NCBI RefSeq assembly: GCF_033118175.1
Contig: NC_083701.1
Span: forward strand, 51,411,001-51,475,000
DNA: 64,000 bases
Direction: 5' to 3'
DNA from: Dama dama
Taxonomy: Eukaryota; Chordata; Mammalia; Artiodactyla; Cervidae
Position numbers and translations under genes: made by a program. The notes beneath the pieces were generated by a model that saw nothing but the letters and a program-made list of their open reading frames with translations, was not told the origin of the DNA and did no database searches. Each line of letters opens with the position of its first letter. Position 1 is the first letter of the stretch. Shown here piece after piece: positions 57,715-64,000 of this stretch.

Positions 57715-58162
57715 ATGTACATGCCTGCTAAGTCACTTCAGCCTGGTTAGACTCTTTGCTACCTGATGGGCTGTAGCCCACCAGGCTTCCCTGTCCATCA
57801 CCAACTCCTGGAGCTTGCTCAAACTCATGACCATCAGGTTGGTGATGCCATCCAACCATCTCATCCTCTGTCATCCCCTTCTCCTGCCTTCAATCTTTCC
57901 CAGCATCAGGGTCTTTTCCAATGAGTCAGTTCTTCGCATCAGGTGGCCAAAGTATTGAAGTTTCAGCTTCAGCATAAGTCCTTCCAATGAATACTCAGGA
58001 CTGATCTCCTTTAGGATGGACTGGTTTGATCTCCTTGCAGTCCAAGGGACTCTAAAAAGTCTTCTCCAATACCACAGTTCAAAAGCATCAATTCTTCAGC
58101 ACTCAGCTTTTTTCACAGTCCAATTCTCACATCCGTACATGACTACTGGAAAAAACATAGCT
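57715..58162 (-). mobile_element. BovB 3' fragment
   Basis: Reverse-oriented terminus through the ORF2 C-terminal region: 'cccaccaggcttccctgtcc', 'atccaaccatctcatcctct', 'caggtggccaaagtattgaa', and ending near 'gactactggaaaaaacatag'. The plus-strand open frame there is antisense and not a gene. Confidence 0.93.
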
Positions 58163-58555
58163 AGTTCCTTCATAGGGAGGAACTACAAATTTACTATTCA
58201 CAATTATTCATTACAAATTTCCAAGCCAATTCTAATCAACATGAGTATCAATAGCCTCAAACCCAAATGGATATGAAATCCCCAAGTATTGTTTCTATAA
58301 TATGTCCTAAAATATTTTTCTGAGCACTTATATTTCATCTGTTTCTTAGTTGTACTTACTTTAACAGTTCTTAGCCAGAATAAGAGTTTTATCATAAACC
58401 CAGTCCTTTGACTTTGGTACTGAGAAACTGCCTAGCTAAGACCATTTACTGACATAAGGGCTATTTGTCTCCACTAAACAGCACAATATCTTCACTATTT
58501 ACTTTGCATCAATTCACTGCCTAGAGCAAAGTTTGCAAACTTAACTATTAATCTA
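58163..58555. other. AT-rich sequence, nothing recognised
   Basis: No repeat family or coding signal is recognised. Confidence 0.45.
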
Positions 58556-58828
58556 ACAAAAAATCTATAGAATTTATATGCTGAATATTACAAAATTCTA
58601 ATGAAATCAAAGAACTAAATAGACAGACATATCATGTCTATGTGATTTGAAGATTCAACATAATAGAGATGTCAATTTCCCCAAAATTGAATTATAGGCT
58701 TTGTGCAATTCCTACCAAAACCCCAGGGAGGTATTTAGAAATAGACTTATTCCAAAACTTGAATAGTTAAAAGCCTCTTGAAAAAAATAATAAAGTGGGA
58801 GAAACAACTATGTCTATCCAAAATTATG
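58556..58828 (+). mobile_element. Ancient L1 ORF2 fragment
   Basis: 'atgctgaatattacaaaatt', 'tttgtgcaattcctaccaaa' and 'tagaaatagacttattccaa' are in the order of the ORF2 region after the RT domain, highly diverged and without an open frame. Confidence 0.7.
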
Positions 58829-59074
58829 GTCAGCTATGGACTTCCCAGTTGGTGTAGGGGTAAAAAAACCCACTGTCAATGCAGGAGACATAAGAGAAGT
58901 GGGTTCAATCCTTGAGTCAGGAAGATCCCCTGGAGTAGGAAATAGCAGCCCACACCAGTATTCTTGCCAGGAAAATTCCACGAACAGAGGAGCTTGGTGG
59001 GCTATAGTCCATGGGGTCACAAAGAGCTGGACACGACTTAGTGACTGGCAAACACAAACAAAAAAAAAAATAAG
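58829..59074 (+). mobile_element. Bov-tA SINE, full length
   Basis: tRNA head 'ggacttcccagttggtgtag', then 'tcaggaagatcccctggagt', 'ggggtcacaaagagctggac' and an A-rich tail (59059-59070). A 7-bp flank 'aattatg' at 58822-58828 and 59075-59081 may be the TSD. It sits at the edge of the old L1 fragment. Confidence 0.94.
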
Positions 59075-59081
59075 AATTATG

Positions 59082-59638
59082 TTTAAAATTTTTTCTGACA
59101 GGTTTTTTGATCATAGATATGTTTACTATATAATATATTGTTTAAACTGACACTTCATTTCAGAGACAAATTCTGAACCAGATGGGATGCTGGAGCAACA
59201 GATGTAAATTAGGACTATTTTGTGCAAACTGAAATATATATTTACTTTATTGAAGATGCTGGAAAACATTAAAACCTAGACAAATAGGTAAGATCTTAAA
59301 AATTAAAAATTCCTTAGCAAAACCATTAAATTTTTATATAGTAACTACATGTATTGCAGTTTAAAACAAAGGAGATATGTAAATTGCAGTTATCTATCAT
59401 ATAAAATGCATAAGTATGTATCAACTTGCTTAAATAAAAAGATTTTCTATGCTAAGACTGAGAGGGAAATGATCTTTCAGATGTTCCCCTCTTTAACTAA
59501 TACTACTCTTTTTATGTCCATATACCAAGTCATAACTCTCATTGTAAAACATGCTGGTAATGAGGTGGGGTGAGAAAATTATATATGGGATAAGTAGCAA
59601 TAAATTTTATACTGAGACATAAATATCCTTTTTCTGAA
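59082..59638. other. AT-rich sequence, nothing recognised
   Basis: No repeat family is recognised; the 74-codon frame at 59349-59573 has no recognisable similarity. Confidence 0.45.
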
Positions 59639-59641
59639 CAG

Positions 59642-59727
59642 AAATTTTTTTTTAAATTTTTTTATTAGTTGGAGGCTAATTACTTCACAACATTTCAGTG
59701 GGTTTTGTCATACATTGATATGAATCA
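59642..59727 (-). mobile_element. Short L1-BT 3' end
   Basis: Poly(T), then the reverse of the L1-BT terminus: 'ttggaggctaattacttcac', 'tttcagtgggttttgtcata', 'cattgatatgaatcag'. Only about 85 bp are present. A 5-6 bp repeat 'cagaa' lies at both edges (59639 and 59726) and is too short to be sure of a TSD. It has the long type of 3' end. Confidence 0.88.
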
Positions 59728-59730
59728 GAA

Positions 59731-60969
59731 GTTACACATTGAGGAATTTTAGTTTTTACACAAAGAATTCAGTCAAAGAATACTACAAGCACTGTAAATA
59801 TATAGATTTTCCTTCTTCTCTCCAAACAGAGAACCACAGAATGGGAACAGAGCAAATCTCATCTACTAACAACTTAGATTAATAAACCCACCAGAAAATA
59901 TGAATCGGTTGTAGCCATTTACTATCTCTAGCTTTAAGTCTGAAATAAGGCCATGGAAGAACCATAACAGTTCATCAACTTTCTTGAGAAATCTAATTCC
60001 TAGATTTATTACACAATGCTTAATGTTGAGAGATCATTCAACTAACCAAACCAAAAAAAAAAAAAAAATTAAAAGACATAGTGACAATGATGAAACATCT
60101 TCAAGGGACATAAAAGAGGAAAAAAATATTAGGGAAATATTTACTTCAGATATCAAATATATGTTAAAATTTTATTTTCTTTTCTCAAGGCTGAAAATTA
60201 GACTTTATTGAGACAGAATATACTGATTATATTTTCCCAAGTTCTATATTCTTGATGCTCCAGAATTGGAGGCTATGGTCCTGGAGAGACAGCCTTTGCC
60301 AGAGCTAGCAGGTAATTTCTGGAGACAGCAAAGGATTCTCCTTAGATCCTGCCTTTGACAGAGAAACCAAACATTCCAGAGCTCACACCCACAACCCTCT
60401 CCTTTATCAAATTATCAGACACAAGCTAATATTTCCCCTGTCCTAAATCAGTCCAGAGCCAGGTACTGAACAACTATGAATCACCAACATATGCCAAAGC
60501 CCACTGAAGTTATTTAAGCTATCTAATCCCATATTTGCTCAGTGTATTCACCCTGCATCATTTTTATTTTCCCCTTGGAAACTTCAGTAGCCTCTGGGCC
60601 ATGCTCTTGCCCCTCTGCCTCCTGACCAATCAGACTGACTCTTCGTACTTGTTTCAACTTCCCATGGTTTCATTTCTCTAGCTCTTCTATAAAATACTGA
60701 CCTTATAAAGCTCCAATGAATGTAAACTTGGTTATGTGAATAGATAGCTGAATGCTTGGCATATAGCACTTGCTCAATAAATTGTAGCTCTATTAGTACA
60801 TTAAAGTGATAAAAATGTGTGAAAGAGTAGAAAATCCTTCTATGAATAGTAACAGGATTCCTACAGAAGAATTTAGAAACAACACTCATGGAAAGATATG
60901 CCAAAATAGTGCCCTAAGACTAAAAGTACCTGAATCTGATAATTTAAAAGACCTTATTGTGTAGATTGT
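59731..60969. other. Single-copy sequence with a promoter/LTR-like cluster
   Basis: CCAAT at 60626-60630, TATAAAA at 60688-60694 and AATAAA at 60776-60781 are spaced as in a small LTR, but no termini or family are recognised. The remainder is AT-rich with no other feature. Confidence 0.4.
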
Positions 60970-61612
60970 ATATCATGGCATCTGGTCCCATTAGTGGAAA
61001 CAGTGTCAGACTTTATTTTTTGGGGCTCCAAAATCACTGCAGATGGTGATTGCAGCCATGAAATTAAAAAACGCTTACTCCTTGGAAGGAAAGTTATGAC
61101 CAACCTAGGTAGCATATTAAAAAGCAGAGACATTACTTTGCCAACAAAGGTCCATCTGGTCAAGGCTATGGTTTTTCCAGTGGTCATGTATGGATGTGAG
61201 AGTTGGACTGTGAAGAAAGCTGAGCACCGAAAAATGGATGCTTTTGAACTGTGATGTTGGAGAAGACTCTTGAGAGTCCCTTGGACTGCAAGGAGATCCA
61301 ACCAGTCCATCCTAAAGGAGATCAGTCCTGGGTGTTCATTGGAAGGACTGATGCTGAAGCTGAAACTCCAATACTTTGGCCACCTCATGGGAAGAGTTGA
61401 CTCACTGGAAAAGACCCTGATGCTGGGAGGGATTGGGGACAGGAGGAGAAGGGGACGACTGAGGATGAGATGGCTGGATGGCATCACCGACTCGATGGAC
61501 ATGTGTTTGAGTAAACTCTGGGAGTTGGTGGTGGACAGGGAGGCCTGGCATGCTGAGATTCATAGGGTCACAAAGAGTCGGACACAACTGAGCAACTGAA
61601 CTGAACTGAATT
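60970..61612 (+). mobile_element. BovB 3' part, low divergence
   Basis: Covers the last third of ORF2 to the (actga)n terminus at about 61595-61612. Two open slices, 60994-61254 and 61270-61599, encode the C-terminal region ('VKAMVFPVVMYGCESWTVKK' and '[20 protein letters not shown]') and are separated by one stop and a frame change. About 30 bp near 61000 are missing relative to other copies. Confidence 0.94.
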
Positions 61613-62624
61613 GTATTTCAGGAAAATGTATTTAAAAGAGACCACACATGCCTAGTTTTGTAAATTTACTTTTTATATCAAGATACCAAATGTTTCCTAA
61701 TACTCCAAAAGAATGAAATTATGTAGTTCTAATTTAGATTATATTGGTATTAGGAAGAAGTTTTAATTAATCTAACTTCAAATGCCAGAAGGCAATGAAG
61801 CACTGGGTTTTAGACTTGAACACTCTGTGAAAAAAGGTTGTGACCACATAATTGATAAATAGTTGAACTGTCTTATGGTCAAAGTTTAGAAAGCTATTAG
61901 ATAAATACTGGCTCAGAAAATATATAGCTTAGCTATATTCTTGAAAAATCACCTACAGTAATGTTTCAGCAAACAAAATCAGAGTTATACACATCTTAGA
62001 CAAGTTGTAGTGAGGTAGAATGGGCTAGATGAAATGACAGCAATATCACGGTCCGGAGATGAGTAGCTAGCTTTCACAGTGATTGAATCCTGAGACATGA
62101 AAACCTGCACTTAATTCTCTATTTCTATATCAGAAGTCCAATCTGACAGATGAACAGATTTTATCACTTGGAGAAACAGAATTAGTCTTTAGGCAAAGGA
62201 TTGTGTAAATAGGTGAAAGATCCAAGTGTAAGAAACATCAGGAATAACTGTTACCCTAGCAACCTGGAGAGTACGTATCTTACGTAAAAGGGCAGCTACA
62301 ACTTAAATCGATCCAAACCTTTTAAAAAAGATTGTAATTAAAGTATTTCTAAATAACCTAATTTTATATGAAGTAAAAAATCCAGGTTTTATGTAAAATC
62401 TGATTTACATATGTGGCATTTATTCTGCTTTTATTTTCTAATAAAATTTTGAATAGAGATAGGTGTAGACTCATATGCAGTTTGTGAAACAGAAAAATTC
62501 CTTAACCTAGTTTCTCCCTGTGATAAAATCTTGCAAAACAATTGTGCATTATCACAACCAGGATACAAATATTGACACAGACACTGTGAAGATAAAGAAC
62601 AATCCCATCTCCTTGAGGATTCCT
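61613..62624. other. AT-rich sequence, nothing recognised
   Basis: No repeat family or coding signal is recognised; the minus-strand frame at 62431-62727 overlaps the old L1 that follows. Confidence 0.45.
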
Positions 62625-63300
62625 CTTGTTGCCCTTCTACAGCCAGATCCACCTTCCTCCCAGACCAGCCTCCTTTCCAATGTCCCTGGCAACTTGTAAT
62701 TTGTTCTCCATTTCTATGATTTTTCATTTCAAGAATGTGCTATAATAATATAATACAGGACTTTTGGGGATTTGCATTTCTGACACCTAGTTCTCTACAG
62801 ATTCATCCAAACTTTTGCATGCATTGATTTTTGTCACTGTACATAGTATTCCATGATGTAGATATACTGTAATTTTGCAACTCACCCAGTGAAGGACATG
62901 TGGACTGTTTCCAGTTTGGGGTTATATGAATAAAGCTGCTAAGAACATTCATGTGCAGGTATTTGTTGGCTACAAGTCTACATTTCTCTGGAATAAATGT
63001 CTTGAGAGTGCAGTTGCTAAGTCACATTGTAGTAGTTGTAGGCCCAACATGTCCAAAACTGCTATATCTTTTCATATCCTCACCAGCATTACATGAGTGA
63101 TCAAGTTTGTCTAAGTTCTCACCTGCATTCGCTGTTACCCCTTTTTTTTTTTTTTTTTTAGTAATTCTGACAGATCTGAACTGAGATCCTACTGTTGTTT
63201 TTAGTTTGAATTTCCCTCATGAAATCAAGCAATTTTCCATATGTTTATTTGCCATCTGCATCTTCTCATTAGTGAATGTGTTAATAACTTTGTTTATTTT
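62625..63300 (-). mobile_element. Ancient L1 (L1M-type) ORF2 C-terminus/3' UTR
   Basis: Reverse-oriented L1: 'gtatattccatgatgtagat'-type block near 62844, 'tgaaggacatgtggactgtt', 'aataaagctgctaagaacat', 'cctcaccagcattacatgag' and 'tttgccatctgcatcttctc'. A T-run at 63139-63158 is an expanded homopolymer of the element. It is heavily diverged and ends where the BovB begins. Confidence 0.75.
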
Positions 63301-63309
63301 TCATTGGCG

Positions 63310-64000
63310 GATGCAAGGCCAAAGTCAGACTTAAATTGAATAAAGTAGGGAAAACCTCTAGACCATTCAGCTGTGACCTAAATCAAATCCCTTCTGATTG
63401 TGCAGTGGAAGTGACAAACAGATTCAAGGGATTAGATCTGATATACAGAATGCCTGACGGAGGTTCAAGACATTGTACAGGAGGCAGTGATCAACCAACC
63501 CCAAGAAAAGGAAATGCAAAAAGGCAAAATGCTTGTCTTAGGAGGCCTTACAAATAGCTGTGAAAAGAAGAGAAGCTAAAGGCAAAGGAGAAAAGGAAAG
63601 ATATACCCATTTGAGTCCTGAGTTCCAAAAAGTAGCAAGGAAGAGATAAGAAAGCCTTCCTCAGTGATCAATGCAAAGAAATTGAGGAAAACAATAGAAT
63701 GGGAAAGACTAGAGAACTCTTCAAGAAAAAGAGATACCAAGGAAATATCTCATGCAAAGATGGGCACAATAAAGGACAGAAATGGTATGGAGCTAATAGA
63801 AGCAGAAAATATTAAGAAAAGGTGGCAAGAATACACAGAACTATAAAAAAAAGATCTTTACAACCCAGATAATCACAATTTATGTGATCACTCACCTAGA
63901 ACCAGACAACCTGGAGTGGAGAGTCAAGTGGGCCTTAGGAAGCATCACTACAAACAAAGCTAATGAAGGTGATGGAATTCCAGTTGAGATATTTCAAATC
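63310..64000 (+). mobile_element. BovB, 5'-truncated, continues beyond the window
   Basis: Starts near the end of the endonuclease domain ('aattgaataaagtagggaaa') and proceeds through the linker ('tcagtgatcaatgcaaagaa', 'gcacaataaaggacagaaat') toward the RT, reaching the window end at 'gagatatttcaaatc'. The open pieces 63336-63557 and 63664-63846 are slices of ORF2 interrupted by frame changes and a stop. The RT domain, if present, lies outside the window. Confidence 0.93.

Noticed and set aside
60954..61502. 182-codon minus-strand frame
   Set aside because: Antisense of the BovB ORF2 C-terminal region; the same artefact recurs in other BovB copies.
63139..63158. Poly(T) run considered as another tail-only insertion
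   Set aside because: No flanking duplication, and the ancestral L1 already has a T-rich stretch at this position.

Overview
The window is nuclear DNA of a ruminant, almost certainly a bovid. The signature is unambiguous: ten loci derived from BovB (RTE-clade LINE), about sixteen Bov-tA tRNA-derived SINEs, one CHR-type SINE shared by whales and ruminants, and young L1-BT elements. Cattle, sheep, goat and related species cannot be separated from these families alone. I found no supported protein-coding host gene, no tRNA or rRNA gene and no CRISPR array. The stretch reads as AT-rich intergenic or intronic sequence built largely from retrotransposon layers.

Layout. 1-9 kb: AT-rich single-copy sequence with MIR, L2 and four Bov-tA SINEs, ending in a minus-strand LTR-like block (8938-9241). 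9.2-11.9 kb: a decayed BovB with reverse-transcriptase remnants, then SINEs and an older L1 3' end. 12-19 kb: MIR, L2 and MER20 relics and a solo endogenous-retrovirus LTR (17852-18447). 19.3-22.7 kb: two BovB copies, each followed by a second short copy of its own 3' end. 22.7-26.8 kb: two ancient L1s carrying later insertions. 28-36 kb: very short L1-BT insertions, a poly(T)-only insertion with a target-site duplication (TSD), an L1-BT with an apparent 3' transduction (31227-31888), and an MLT1-like LTR split by an older L1. 36-43 kb: mostly single-copy sequence with SINEs, MIR and MER5A. 44-52 kb: the centrepiece, a 5'-inverted BovB (twin-priming geometry) whose inverted endonuclease part was later hit by a full-length L1-BT and whose 3' part was hit by a SINE. 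52-64 kb: single-copy sequence, an inverted old L1, BovB copies, and a BovB that runs off the window end.

The only near-functional gene set is the L1-BT at 45907-51765. It has a 667-bp 5' UTR with a YY1-type motif at its start, an intact ORF1 (308 aa), and an ORF2 with all recognisable endonuclease and reverse-transcriptase catalytic residues, but with one apparent 1-bp deletion in an A-run near residue 1051 that cuts off the Cys-rich C-terminus. Its 3' end carries a short non-L1 segment with its own AATAAA and poly(A) tail inside a perfect TSD, which is the structure of a 3' transduction.

I found no evidence of an undescribed biological system. The most informative material is the record of retrotransposition mechanics: two independent 3' transductions, twin-primed BovB and L1, insertions of only about 26-105 bp with TSDs, two alternative L1-BT 3' ends, and repeated duplication of BovB 3' ends. 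Family names come from recognition of sequence patterns, not from a database search; boundaries without a TSD are approximate to about 10-30 bp.
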